From: Paenirhizobium cremeum
Lineage (GTDB): Bacteria; Pseudomonadota; Alphaproteobacteria; Rhizobiales; Rhizobiaceae
Length of the DNA: 64,000 bases
Direction: 5' to 3'
Assembly (NCBI RefSeq): GCF_022884085.1
Contig: NZ_JAGGCS010000004.1
Span: 176,599-240,598 of the forward strand
Shown: positions 25,907 to 34,872 of the stretch, in pieces
Layout of the letters: the number at the start of each line of letters is the position of its first letter
Numbering within the stretch: the first letter of the stretch is position 1
Program-made: the position numbers and the translations under genes
Notes under the pieces: generated by a model
What the model was told of the DNA's origin: nothing
Seen by the model: only the letters and a program-made list of their open reading frames with translations
Databases searched by the model: none

Positions 25907-26962
25907 ATGAGCAAGTTCTGGTCGCCGATCGTCACCGCGCTCGAACCCTATGTCGCCGGAGAACAGCCGGCGATCGCGAACCTCGTGAAGCTGAATACCA
26001 ACGAGAACCCCTGGGGTCCCTCACGGAAGGTGCTGGAGGCGATCCACGCCGCGATCAATGACGATCTGCGCCGCTATCCCGACCCTTCAGCAAGGGCGCT
26101 GAAGGAGGCTATAGCCCGCTATCATGGCGTAGCATCGGAACAGGTCTTCGTCGGCAACGGCTCGGATGAGGTTCTGGCCTTCATCTTCGCAAGCCTGCTG
26201 AAGCACGATGCGCCGTTGCTCTATCCGGACATCACCTACAGCTTCTACCCGACCTATAGCCGTCTCTTCGACATCGAGACGCGCACGATCCCGCTCGACG
26301 CGGATTACCGCATCCGCCCGGAAGACTATAACGCCCCCTGCGGTGCGATCATCCTGCCCAATCCGAACGCACCGACAGGCGTCGGCCTACCGCTTGGCGA
26401 TATCGAACGGCTTGCCACAGCCCATTCCGATCAGGTCGTGGCGGTTGATGAAGCCTATGTCGACTTCGGTGGCGAGACGGCGATCCCTTTGATCGCCGAC
26501 CATGAAAATGTCATCGTCATCCGCACCTTCTCGAAGTCGCGCTCGCTCGCCGGCCTCAGGGTCGGTTACGCCATCGCCCAGCGCCCGCTGATCGAGGCGC
26601 TGGAGCGGATGAAGGACAGCTTCAATTCCTATCCGCTGGATCGCATCGCTCAGGTTGCCGCGGTCGCCTCGATCGAGGATGATGCCTGGTTTACCGCCCG
26701 CCGGGACGAACTGATCGAAAACCGCAGACAATTGACGGTCGAACTGGAAAACCGCAGCTTCGTGGTGCTGCCGTCGCAAGCGAATTTCGTCTTCGCCCGC
26801 AAACCGGGCTTCGAAGGAAAGGAGCTTGCCGCAGCGCTGCGGCAGCGGGCCGTCCTGGTACGCCACTTCAACAAGCCGCGCATCGCCGACTTCCTGCGCA
26901 TTTCCATCGGTACGCAAGCCGAATGCCGCCGCCTTATCGAAGCGATGGATGACATTCTCTAA
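25907..26962 (+). CDS. hisC: Histidinol-phosphate aminotransferase
   Basis: A 351-residue fold-type I PLP aminotransferase of the HisC family. PLP lysine is K210 in [22 protein letters not shown] at the N-terminus and NPNAPTG around residues 152-158 are family motifs. It converts histidinol phosphate to imidazole-acetol phosphate in histidine synthesis. The start at 25907 immediately follows the ispA stop. Rhizobia often carry more than one hisC, so this may be a paralog with aromatic-amino-acid activity. Confidence 0.9.
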   Translation: MSKFWSPIVTALEPYVAGEQPAIANLVKLNTNENPWGPSRKVLEAIHAAINDDLRRYPDPSARALKEAIARYHGVASEQVFVGNGSDEVLAFIFASLLKHDAPLLYPDITYSFYPTYSRLFDIETRTIPLDADYRIRPEDYNAPCGAIILPNPNAPTGVGLPLGDIERLATAHSDQVVAVDEAYVDFGGETAIPLIADHENVIVIRTFSKSRSLAGLRVGYAIAQRPLIEALERMKDSFNSYPLDRIAQVAAVASIEDDAWFTARRDELIENRRQLTVELENRSFVVLPSQANFVFARKPGFEGKELAAALRQRAVLVRHFNKPRIADFLRISIGTQAECRRLIEAMDDIL

Positions 26963-27039
26963 GGCTCGCCCAGGCAAAACGCAGTCAGTGCAGCGCACTT
27001 CATTGAACCGGACACGCTGCAGCAAGGCCGCCGATAACA

Positions 27040-27076
27040 AACAAGGCCGGAGCATCTTGTCCGATGCTCCGGCCTG
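27040..27076 (-). terminator. Terminator between hisC and bfr
   Basis: AGGCCGGAGCAT and ATGCTCCGGCCT form a perfect 12-pair stem. On the minus strand TTGTTTGTTATC follows, so it most likely ends bfr; it may also stop readthrough from hisC. Confidence 0.7.
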
Positions 27077-27145
27077 TTGATAGGTGAGGCTGCGGGCGCC
27101 GAAGACCGCCCGCCTTTTCACGCGGTGATGGCGTCGGGCCCGAGG

Positions 27146-27631
27146 TTATTCCGCTTCGTCAGCGGAAGCGGCGTTGAGCTGGCCGTATTTTTCCTCGCCG
27201 ATCTTCGAAAGCAGTTCGAGCTGGGTCTCGAGGAAGTCGATATGACCCTCCTCGTCCGCCAGAAGGGTCTCGAACAGTTTCATAGAGACATAGTCACCGG
27301 CCTCATAACAGATGTCGCGGGACTTTTTATAGGAGGTGCGAGCGTCATATTCGCCGGCGAGATCGGCTTCCAGAACTTCCTTGACGTTCTGGCCGATGCG
27401 CAGCGGTGCGACCGTTTGCAGGTTCGGATGACCTTCGAGGAAGATAATGCGGGCAACCAGCTTGTCGGCATGCTGCATTTCCTCGATGGACTCAGCACGT
27501 TCCTTCTTCGCAAGCTTCAGATAGCCCCAGTCTTCCAGCAGGCGATAGTGCAGCCAGTACTGGTTGACCGCGCCAAGTTCGAGGAACAATGCCTCGTTCA
27601 ATCTTTCGATGACTTTCTTATCGCCCTTCAT
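27146..27631 (-). CDS. bfr: Bacterioferritin
   Basis: A 161-residue iron-storage protein that assembles into a 24-mer. The dinuclear ferroxidase ligands are all present (E18, E51, H54, E94, E127, H130), and the haem ligand M52 lies in EEMQHAD. The start at 27631 follows GAGG; the longer frame adds unrelated residues. An Irr-type iron box and promoter lie directly upstream, so synthesis should rise when iron is plentiful. Its ferredoxin partner bfd lies upstream on the same strand. Confidence 0.96.
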   Translation of the reverse strand: MKGDKKVIERLNEALFLELGAVNQYWLHYRLLEDWGYLKLAKKERAESIEEMQHADKLVARIIFLEGHPNLQTVAPLRIGQNVKEVLEADLAGEYDARTSYKKSRDICYEAGDYVSMKLFETLLADEEGHIDFLETQLELLSKIGEEKYGQLNAASADEAE

Positions 27632-27667
27632 GGTGGTGATATCCTCTACCTGTGTTGCAATAACTGA

Positions 27668-27696
27668 CATAAACCCTGCATCCAGTGTCATGTCAA
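27668..27696 (-). promoter_or_regulatory. Probable bfr promoter
   Basis: On the minus strand TTGACA (27696-27691), a 17-base spacer and TTTATG (27673-27668) resemble a housekeeping promoter. The predicted start is about 30 bases upstream of the bfr ATG, and the iron box abuts its -35 element. Confidence 0.5.
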
Positions 27697-27699
27697 ACT

Positions 27700-27716
27700 T
27701 TTAGAATGATTCTAAT
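27700..27716. promoter_or_regulatory. Iron control element (ICE), probable Irr site
   Basis: TTTAGAATGATTCTAAT matches the rhizobial ICE consensus TTTAGAA-N3-TTCTAAA at all but the last base. It lies just upstream of the -35 of bfr. Irr is a haem-responsive Fur-family regulator that represses iron-storage genes when iron is scarce; irr itself is not in the window. Confidence 0.75.
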
Positions 27717-27871
27717 CCAAACTACTGTGTATGCTGCACCGGCCATCCTAGAACATCAACGCGTTCTTGAAAACGGGCCGACCGACGGCCGGTTCCTTGC
27801 CGGACATGGAAATGAAACGGGATTCAATGGAAGCCGGCGCGGGACATATGCGCGCCTGAAGTCATCGGATA

Positions 27872-28183
27872 TCAGGCGACCTTGCCGAGGTTTCGGCGGC
27901 GCTCAAGATTGGCAAGTCGCTGTTCTTCATGGAAACGGCGCAGGCGTTCCATGAAGTCGCAGACCTTCACGCCGTCCGTCTTGTGTGTAGCGTGATACTC
28001 TTCCGTCGTTTTGATGATGATATCGACGACGTTGGGGAAGCAGCCGCAACACCGCCCGCGCTTGCCCATGGCATGGTAAACCTTGGCGGGCACGATAAGC
28101 TGCCAACAGTCCTCATCAAGGAGTTCGTTGATAACCTCCCTGATTTCTTTGTCGGTAATAAAGTTGCAGCTACAAACCAGCAT
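27872..28183 (-). CDS. bfd: Bacterioferritin-associated ferredoxin
   Basis: A 103-residue [2Fe-2S] protein that delivers electrons to bacterioferritin to release stored iron. The cluster cysteines are C4 and C6 (LVCSCN) and C45/C48 in GRCCGCFP. The BFD domain ends near residue 60; the basic C-terminal third is longer than in E. coli Bfd. It is upstream of bfr on the same strand with 240 bases between, and bfr has its own iron box, so the two genes may be regulated separately. Confidence 0.9.
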   Translation of the reverse strand: MLVCSCNFITDKEIREVINELLDEDCWQLIVPAKVYHAMGKRGRCCGCFPNVVDIIIKTTEEYHATHKTDGVKVCDFMERLRRFHEEQRLANLERRRNLGKVA

Positions 28184-28398
28184 GGTTTCGTTGCCCAGGA
28201 AACATGACTTTCAGCCACTTCTTTCTGCAAAACCCGATGACCGTTGTCAAGAAAAGAATCCGCTAAAGGACGCATGGGAGCCATGCGCGGTGGCGTCCCG
28301 AACATCCCATCTGGCCGGGACATCGCTAAAGAGGCAACGCAATCCGAAATCCCCCAAGATTTCATCGGCGCCGATGAACGCCGCGAAGGAGCCTGTCG

Positions 28399-30159
28399 TT
28401 ACTGGCCTTGCGTATCGGAAAGCAGGCCGCTGGTGCGCAGCAGCGAGGCGAAACGGCCGCCTCTTGCGCTCAGTTCGTCATAACCGCCCATTTCGATGAT
28501 CCGGCCCTGGTCGAGAAACAGCACGAGGTCGGCTTCGCGCACGGTCGACAGGCGATGGGCGATGATGAAGGTGGTGCGGTCCTTGCGCAGCCTGTCGATG
28601 GCGTCCTTGACGCGGGCTTCGGTTTCAACGTCGAGCGCACTCGTCGCTTCGTCGAGCACGAGGATCGGGGCATTCTTCAGGATTGCACGGGCAATCGCGA
28701 TGCGTTGACGCTCGCCGCCCGAAAGCCGGTTGCCGCGTTCGCCGACCACTGTGGTATAACCCGTCAGGCGGCTCTCGATGAAATCGGTGGCAGCGGCAGC
28801 CTCTGCCGCCTTCATGACCTCTTCTTCGGTCGCATCCTCGCGGCCAAGGCGGATGTTTTCCTGGATCGAGCGGTTGAGCAGGCCCGCATCCTGGAACACG
28901 GTCGCGATCGAATGACGCAACGATTTCCGGGTGACGGTGGAGATATCGACGCCGTCGATCAGGATCTTGCCCTTCCGGGGCTCGTAGACACGCTGCAAGA
29001 GATTGATGAGCGTGGTCTTGCCGGCACCCGTCGGCCCGACGATCGCGATCGTCTGGCCGGCCTTTACCGAAAAGGATACGTCGTGGACGCCCTGTCCGGT
29101 ATTGGCGAAATCGAAGGAAATGTCGCGGAATTCCACGTCGCCCTTGACGTTCCGCAGTTCGACGGCGCCGGCCGGCTCCTCACGTTCCTGCACCGCATCC
29201 TCCAGCTTGTAAAAGTCCTCCAGCTTCGAGCGGGCCTCGAATATCTGGGTCGCGAACTGCCGCATCTGGTCGAGACGGCCGATCAGAAGGGTGGCAAAAC
29301 CGGTGAATGCGATGACGTCGCCGACCTTGAGGTCGCCGCTCTGGACGAGCAGGGTGCCGATGACCAGAATGATGAGCATCGACAGGGTCGAGGCGATGCG
29401 GTTCAGCGCGCTGGCGATGGCCCACCAGTCGAGTACGGGATACTGTGCGGCGAGAAGCTGCTCGGCATAGCGTTTTAGCGCGCGCGTCTCGGCTTCGATG
29501 CGGTTATAGCTATGCAGCACCGACACGTTGCTGATCGAGTCGCTGACGTGGGAAAAGACGGTATGGTAATGGCTCTCGACGGATGCCTGCCCTTCCTTGG
29601 TGCGGGTCATCACCGTCTTGCCGATCAGAACGTAGAAGATGCTGAGCACGACCAGGACGGCGGTAAGGCGGACATCCATGGAAAACGCGGTCGGAACCAG
29701 AAGCGCAATCGCAACAGCGGTTGAAAGATGCGTGCGCATGAACTCGAGCCAGAGGCCGAAGAGCGTTTCGCTGGCGCGCAGCAACGTGTGGAGGGCATTC
29801 GAGGTGCCGCGCTTCTGGTGCCAGCTGAGCGGCATGGAAATGATGCGGCCGAAAGCCTCGGTCAGCAGGTCGGCCCGCCGGCCGTGCGCGAGACGGTCAG
29901 CCTCGCGTGCGACAAGAACGAAGGCGAAAGTATTGAAGACGCCGAAACAGCCCCAGGCGATGAGGATCATCTTCGGATCGCGCTTTTCGGAGATCGCGTC
30001 GATGATGCGACCGAAGAGAATGGGTTCGGCAATGGTGATGACGGCGAGAATGATGTTGGCGAACACTACCAGCGCCACCCGGAACCTGTAGGTCGCGAGG
30101 TATTTGAGCGCCTTTATATAGACTTGAAACAGGGACAATTGCGTTCTCTCGTCGGTCAA
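28399..30159 (-). CDS. ndvA: Cyclic beta-1,2-glucan exporter ATPase NdvA/ChvA
   Basis: A 586-residue half-transporter with fused membrane and ATPase domains. Six helices lie in residues 20-310. The nucleotide-binding domain has Walker A GPTGAGKTT, signature LSGGERQR, Walker B LVLDEATSALD and the H-loop AHRLS. It moves cyclic beta-1,2-glucan to the periplasm, where it is needed for osmoadaptation and plant infection. The matching synthase ndvB is 4.7 kb away on the same strand, with expR and pyc between them on the opposite strand. Confidence 0.95.
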   Translation of the reverse strand: MTDERTQLSLFQVYIKALKYLATYRFRVALVVFANIILAVITIAEPILFGRIIDAISEKRDPKMILIAWGCFGVFNTFAFVLVAREADRLAHGRRADLLTEAFGRIISMPLSWHQKRGTSNALHTLLRASETLFGLWLEFMRTHLSTAVAIALLVPTAFSMDVRLTAVLVVLSIFYVLIGKTVMTRTKEGQASVESHYHTVFSHVSDSISNVSVLHSYNRIEAETRALKRYAEQLLAAQYPVLDWWAIASALNRIASTLSMLIILVIGTLLVQSGDLKVGDVIAFTGFATLLIGRLDQMRQFATQIFEARSKLEDFYKLEDAVQEREEPAGAVELRNVKGDVEFRDISFDFANTGQGVHDVSFSVKAGQTIAIVGPTGAGKTTLINLLQRVYEPRKGKILIDGVDISTVTRKSLRHSIATVFQDAGLLNRSIQENIRLGREDATEEEVMKAAEAAAATDFIESRLTGYTTVVGERGNRLSGGERQRIAIARAILKNAPILVLDEATSALDVETEARVKDAIDRLRKDRTTFIIAHRLSTVREADLVLFLDQGRIIEMGGYDELSARGGRFASLLRTSGLLSDTQGQ

Positions 30160-30466
30160 CCGCTATCCGTTCAAAGCTTCAAGCGCTTTTCGCGTAGGAA
30201 GGCAAGAGTGAGGCGGGAAACCGGGGCATATGGTTGTTGTGCAGCTCAAGCCACGCGCTCGATAAAAAGAACACTGCAACCGGGACGGGCGGCGGATTTC
30301 GATTGGTTGTTCCGGCGGCAATGGCTAGATTTCGGATGTCGAATTTAAACGCCTCCTAACCGAATATGGTAGCAAATGATTTACATCGTGCCGGACGGGC
30401 ACAAGACAAACGCGACGGCTATGGCTTTTTCGTGGTGTTGCCGCTTCGGCGGCCTTGGGGGTTTAA
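30160..30466. other. Divergent intergenic region ndvA/expR
   Basis: A 307-base region that must hold promoters for both ndvA (minus) and expR (plus). I see no terminator, repeat or clear regulator palindrome. Confidence 0.5.
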
Positions 30467-31207
30467 GTGAGTGTCAATCAGATAATCCAGTTCCTTGTGG
30501 TTGCCGACGAATGCAGGTCGCCGGAAGAGGTCGTCGTCGAGCTGGAAAAGCTCCTTCGCACCTATCGCTTTGATTATTATGGAATTCTGCGGCATCCGAA
30601 ACCGCACGAAAATCCCATGAAGCTGGTGCTTGTCGGCCGTTGGCCGGAGCGCTGGCCGGAAACCTACATTTCCAAGAAATTCGTGCTGATCGATCCGACC
30701 ATCCGCTATCTTGCGCAGGCCCAGAAGGGATTCCGCTGGCGCGACACGATTGTCGCATTCCGCAACGATCCGCACCGCAAGCGCATGGAACGCATGATGG
30801 GCGAATCGATACGCTTCGGCCTTGAGGACGGTTACATCTTCCCGGTTCACGGACGACAGGGGCTGCTGGGCAACATGACGCTCGGCGGCAAGCCCGTTGA
30901 CCTGTCGCCGGTGGAAATCACGCTGTTCGACGCCGTGGCCAAGAAGGCCTTCTGGCGTCTTCTGGAGTTGAAACAGGAGACCGGCGAGCTTGAGGCTGCC
31001 GCCACGGTCGACACGAAAATGACGCGGCGCGAGATGGAGGTTCTGAACTATCTCGCCGACGGCATGACGTCCAACGAGATCAGCAAGGTGCTGCAGATAT
31101 CCAACCACACCGTGGATTGGTACATGAATGGCATCCAGGACAAGTTGAAGGCAAAGAACCGCCAGCATGTCGTGGCGCTAGCGCTCCGGCTCGGGCTCAT
31201 CACCTGA
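30467..31207 (+). CDS. expR: LuxR-family quorum-sensing regulator, ExpR type
   Basis: A 246-residue regulator with an N-terminal acyl-homoserine-lactone binding domain (residues 15-165) and a C-terminal LuxR helix-turn-helix (about 180-240, MTRREMEVLNYLADGMTSNE). The residues that contact the signal in TraR-like proteins are present: W63, Y67, D76, P77, W91 and G122. The GTG start follows GGGGG. In S. meliloti, ExpR controls exopolysaccharide and motility and lies between ndvA and pyc, as here. There is no luxI-type synthase in the window. Confidence 0.85.
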   Translation: MSVNQIIQFLVVADECRSPEEVVVELEKLLRTYRFDYYGILRHPKPHENPMKLVLVGRWPERWPETYISKKFVLIDPTIRYLAQAQKGFRWRDTIVAFRNDPHRKRMERMMGESIRFGLEDGYIFPVHGRQGLLGNMTLGGKPVDLSPVEITLFDAVAKKAFWRLLELKQETGELEAAATVDTKMTRREMEVLNYLADGMTSNEISKVLQISNHTVDWYMNGIQDKLKAKNRQHVVALALRLGLIT

Positions 31208-31330
31208 CGGCATCGGGCGTGGGCTAAAATTTCCAGAAAACGACGCAGATGGGGCTTGCCCCGGACACCAGGTTATGAAGATATTTCGCAGTTGCAAAAA
31301 TACCTTGGCCTGTCGTTTGAGGAGACCGAT

Positions 31331-34300
31331 TTGCCCATTTCCAAGATACTTGTCGCCAACCGATCCGAAATTGCCATTCGCGTCTTTCGCGCCGCCAACG
31401 AACTCGGCCTGAAAACAGTCGCGATATGGGCGGAGGAAGACAAGCTTTCGCTGCATCGCTTCAAGGCTGACGAAAGTTACCAGATCGGCCGCGGCCCGCA
31501 TCTTTCCCGCGAACTCGGACCGATCGAAAGCTATCTTTCGATCGAGGAGATCATTCGGGTTGCGAAGCTTTCCGGCGCCGATGCTATCCATCCAGGCTAC
31601 GGTCTCCTGTCGGAGAGTCCCGAGTTCGTCGACGCCTGCAACGTTGCAGGTATCACTTTCATCGGTCCTCGCGCCGAAACCATGCGGCAATTGGGCAACA
31701 AGGTCGCTGCCCGCAATCTGGCGATTTCGGTCGGTGTGCCTGTCGTCCCGGCGACCGATCCGCTGCCGGACGATCCAGCGGAAATTCATCGGCTGGCGGA
31801 GGAGATCGGCTATCCCGTGATGCTGAAGGCGTCCTGGGGCGGGGGCGGGCGCGGCATGCGCGCGATCCGTGACCCGAAGGACTTGATCCGCGAGGTGACG
31901 GAAGCCAGACGCGAGGCGAAGGCTGCATTCGGCAAGGACGAGGTCTATCTGGAGAAACTCGTCGAGCGGGCGCGGCACGTGGAGAGCCAGATCCTCGGCG
32001 ATACTCACGGCAATGTCGTGCATCTGTTCGAGCGCGACTGTTCCATCCAGCGGCGCAATCAGAAGGTCGTCGAGCGCGCACCGGCTCCGTATCTTTCGGA
32101 GGCGCAGCGCCAGGAACTGGCCGCCTATTCGCTGAAGATCGCCAAGGCGACAAACTATGTCGGCGCCGGCACCGTCGAATATCTGATGGATGCGGATACC
32201 GGCAAGTTCTACTTCATCGAGGTCAATCCGCGCATTCAGGTCGAGCACACCGTCACCGAAGTGGTGACCGGCATCGACATCGTGAAGGCGCAGATCCACA
32301 TCCTCGATGGCCACGCGATCGGCACTCCGGGGTCGGGCGTGCCGAAGCAGGAGGACATCCGGCTGAACGGCCATGCGCTCCAGTGCCGCATCACGACCGA
32401 GGATCCGGAGCAGAACTTCATTCCGGACTATGGCCGGATCACAGGCTACCGCTCGGCTTCGGGCTTCGGCATCCGTCTCGACGGCGGCACCGCCTATCCG
32501 GGCGCGGTTATTACCCGTTTCTACGATCCGTTGCTGGTCAAGGTAACGGCCTGGGCACCCGATCCGCTCGAAGCCATCCAGCGCATGGACCGCGCGCTTC
32601 GCGAGTTCCGTATTCGCGGGGTTGCCACCAACCTCACCTTCCTCGAAGCGATCATCACGCATCCGAAGTTCCGCGACAACAGCTACACCACCCGCTTCAT
32701 CGACACGACGCCGGAGCTGTTCCAGCAGGTCAAGCGCCAGGACCGCGCCACGAAGCTGCTCACCTATCTTGCGGACGTGACCGTCAATGGCCATCCGGAA
32801 GCCAAGGGACGACCGAAACCTCCCGCGGATATCGCAGCACCGGTAGTGCCCTTCATCGAAGGAGATATCCCGGCCGGCACGAAGCAGAAACTCGACGAAC
32901 TCGGCCCGAAAAAATTCGCCGAATGGGTTCGCGCCCAGAAACAGGTGCTGGTCACCGATACCACCATGCGCGACGGTCACCAGTCGCTTCTGGCGACGCG
33001 CATGCGCACCTACGATATCGCGCGGGTCGCCGGCACCTATGCCCGGGCGCTTCCGCAGCTCTTCTCCCTGGAATGCTGGGGCGGCGCGACCTTCGACGTT
33101 TCCATGCGCTTCCTGACCGAGGACCCCTGGGACCGCCTTGCCCGGATTCGTGAAGATGCTCCGAACCTGCTTTTGCAGATGCTGCTGCGCGGCGCAAACG
33201 GCGTCGGCTACAAGAACTATCCCGACAATGTCGTGAAGTATTTTGTAAGACAGGCGGCGAAGGGCGGCATCGATGTGTTCCGCGTGTTCGACTGCCTCAA
33301 CTGGGTCGAGAACATGCGTGTCTCGATGGATGCCATCGCAGAAGAAAACCGGATCTGCGAGGCGGCAATCTGCTATACCGGCGACATTCTGAATTCCGCC
33401 CGGCCGAAATACGACCTCAAATACTACACCGCCCTCGCCGCCGAGCTGGAACGGGCCGGCGCCCACATGATCGCGGTGAAGGACATGGCGGGCCTGCTGA
33501 AGCCCGCAGCCGCCCGCGTGCTCTTCAAGGCCTTGCGCGAGGCGACCGACCTGCCGATCCACTTCCATACGCACGACACCTCCGGCATTGCGGCTGCGAC
33601 CGTGCTGGCGGCGGTGGAAACGGGCGTCGACGTGGTGGATGCGGCGATGGATGCCCTGTCCGGCAACACCTCGCAGCCCTGCCTCGGCTCCATCGTGGAA
33701 GCGCTCAAGAGTTCGGAGCGCGATCCGGGCCTCGATCCGCAATGGATCCGCCGGATCTCCTTCTATTGGGAAGCCGTCCGTAACCAGTATGCGGCCTTCG
33801 AAAGCGACCTCAAGGGACCGGCTTCCGAGGTCTACCTGCACGAAATGCCCGGTGGCCAGTTCACCAATCTCAAGGAACAGGCCCGTTCGCTGGGGCTGGA
33901 AACGCGCTGGCATCAGGTCGCACAGGCCTATGCCGATGCCAACCAGATGTTCGGCGATATCGTGAAGGTGACGCCGTCCTCCAAGGTGGTCGGCGACATG
34001 GCGCTGATGATGGTCAGCCAGGATCTCTCCGTGGCCGACGTCGAAAATCCGGACAAGGACATCGCTTTCCCGGATTCGGTGGTTTCCATGCTGAAGGGTG
34101 ACCTCGGTCAGCCTCCGGGCGGCTGGCCGGAGGCCCTGCAGAAGAAAGCGCTCAAGGGTGAGAAGCCCTATACGGCGGTTCCGGGCTCGCTGTTGCCGCC
34201 GGCCGATCTCGATGCGGAGCGCAAGGCGATCGAGACCAAGCTGGAACGCGCGGTTTCGGACTTTGAATTCGCCTCCTATCTGATGTATCCCAAGGTCTTC

Positions 34301-34789
34301 ACCGACTACGCGCTGGTCGCCGAGACCTATGGCCCGGTGGGCGTTCTGCCGACGCCTGCCTATTTCTACGGGCTGGCGCCGGGCGAGGAACTGCAGCCCG
34401 AGATCGAGCGGGGCAAGTCGCTGGTCATTCTGCATCAGGCCAAGAGCGAGCCGGACGAGCAGGCTATGGTGAAGGTGTTCTTCGAGCTGAACGGCCAGCC
34501 ACGCCTGATCAAGGTCCCGGACCGCAACCGCGCCGCCACCTCGCTGGTACGCCGGAAGGCCGATGTGACCAACGCCGCCCATCTTGGCGCGCCGATGCCG
34601 GGTGTCGTATCGACAGTGGCTGTCTCTGCTGGTCAGGCGGTCAAGGTCGGCGACGTGCTGCTTTCCATCGAGGCGATGAAGATGGAAACCGCACTCCATG
34701 CGGACCGCGACGGAACCATCTCCGAAGTCCTCGTCAAGGCCGGCGACCAGATCGATGCAAAGGACCTGCTGGTGGTTTTTGCCGGCTGA
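31331..34789 (+). CDS. pyc: Pyruvate carboxylase
   Basis: An 1152-residue single-chain biotin enzyme that carboxylates pyruvate to oxaloacetate. Order: biotin carboxylase (residues 1-450; ATP-grasp loop with GGGGRGM), carboxyltransferase (about 530-810; TTMRDGHQS and the metal ligands in HFHTHDT), tetramerisation region, and biotin carrier (K1117 in EAMKM). The TTG at 31331 is the start: GAGGAG lies upstream and the protein then begins MPISKILVANRSEIAIR, as in rhizobial Pyc, with the same total length. A terminator shared with ndvB follows. Confidence 0.96.
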   Translation: MPISKILVANRSEIAIRVFRAANELGLKTVAIWAEEDKLSLHRFKADESYQIGRGPHLSRELGPIESYLSIEEIIRVAKLSGADAIHPGYGLLSESPEFVDACNVAGITFIGPRAETMRQLGNKVAARNLAISVGVPVVPATDPLPDDPAEIHRLAEEIGYPVMLKASWGGGGRGMRAIRDPKDLIREVTEARREAKAAFGKDEVYLEKLVERARHVESQILGDTHGNVVHLFERDCSIQRRNQKVVERAPAPYLSEAQRQELAAYSLKIAKATNYVGAGTVEYLMDADTGKFYFIEVNPRIQVEHTVTEVVTGIDIVKAQIHILDGHAIGTPGSGVPKQEDIRLNGHALQCRITTEDPEQNFIPDYGRITGYRSASGFGIRLDGGTAYPGAVITRFYDPLLVKVTAWAPDPLEAIQRMDRALREFRIRGVATNLTFLEAIITHPKFRDNSYTTRFIDTTPELFQQVKRQDRATKLLTYLADVTVNGHPEAKGRPKPPADIAAPVVPFIEGDIPAGTKQKLDELGPKKFAEWVRAQKQVLVTDTTMRDGHQSLLATRMRTYDIARVAGTYARALPQLFSLECWGGATFDVSMRFLTEDPWDRLARIREDAPNLLLQMLLRGANGVGYKNYPDNVVKYFVRQAAKGGIDVFRVFDCLNWVENMRVSMDAIAEENRICEAAICYTGDILNSARPKYDLKYYTALAAELERAGAHMIAVKDMAGLLKPAAARVLFKALREATDLPIHFHTHDTSGIAAATVLAAVETGVDVVDAAMDALSGNTSQPCLGSIVEALKSSERDPGLDPQWIRRISFYWEAVRNQYAAFESDLKGPASEVYLHEMPGGQFTNLKEQARSLGLETRWHQVAQAYADANQMFGDIVKVTPSSKVVGDMALMMVSQDLSVADVENPDKDIAFPDSVVSMLKGDLGQPPGGWPEALQKKALKGEKPYTAVPGSLLPPADLDAERKAIETKLERAVSDFEFASYLMYPKVFTDYALVAETYGPVGVLPTPAYFYGLAPGEELQPEIERGKSLVILHQAKSEPDEQAMVKVFFELNGQPRLIKVPDRNRAATSLVRRKADVTNAAHLGAPMPGVVSTVAVSAGQAVKVGDVLLSIEAMKMETALHADRDGTISEVLVKAGDQIDAKDLLVVFAG

Positions 34790-34821
34790 CAGCCGGGCGC
34801 AGACACCGTCCTTCAACAAAG

Positions 34822-34850
34822 AAGCCCGGCTCGTCGAGCCGGGCTTTTGT
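34822..34850. terminator. Terminator between convergent pyc and ndvB
   Basis: AAGCCCGGCTC and GAGCCGGGCTT form an 11-pair stem with a three-base loop, followed by TTGTTTTG on the plus strand. It ends pyc; the minus side is followed by CTTTGTTG and may serve ndvB too. Confidence 0.85.
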
Positions 34851-34872
34851 TTTGTCGAACCTCGAAGTCGGG

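Noticed and set aside
24838-25935. N-terminal extension of the mtgA frame
   Set aside because: It is antisense to ispA and has no homology; the membrane anchor and GT51 domain need only the part below 24837.
27872-28398. A second iron box upstream of bfd
   Set aside because: I looked for the TTTAGAA-N3-TTCTAAA pattern there and found none; only a lone TTGACA without a matching -10 is visible.
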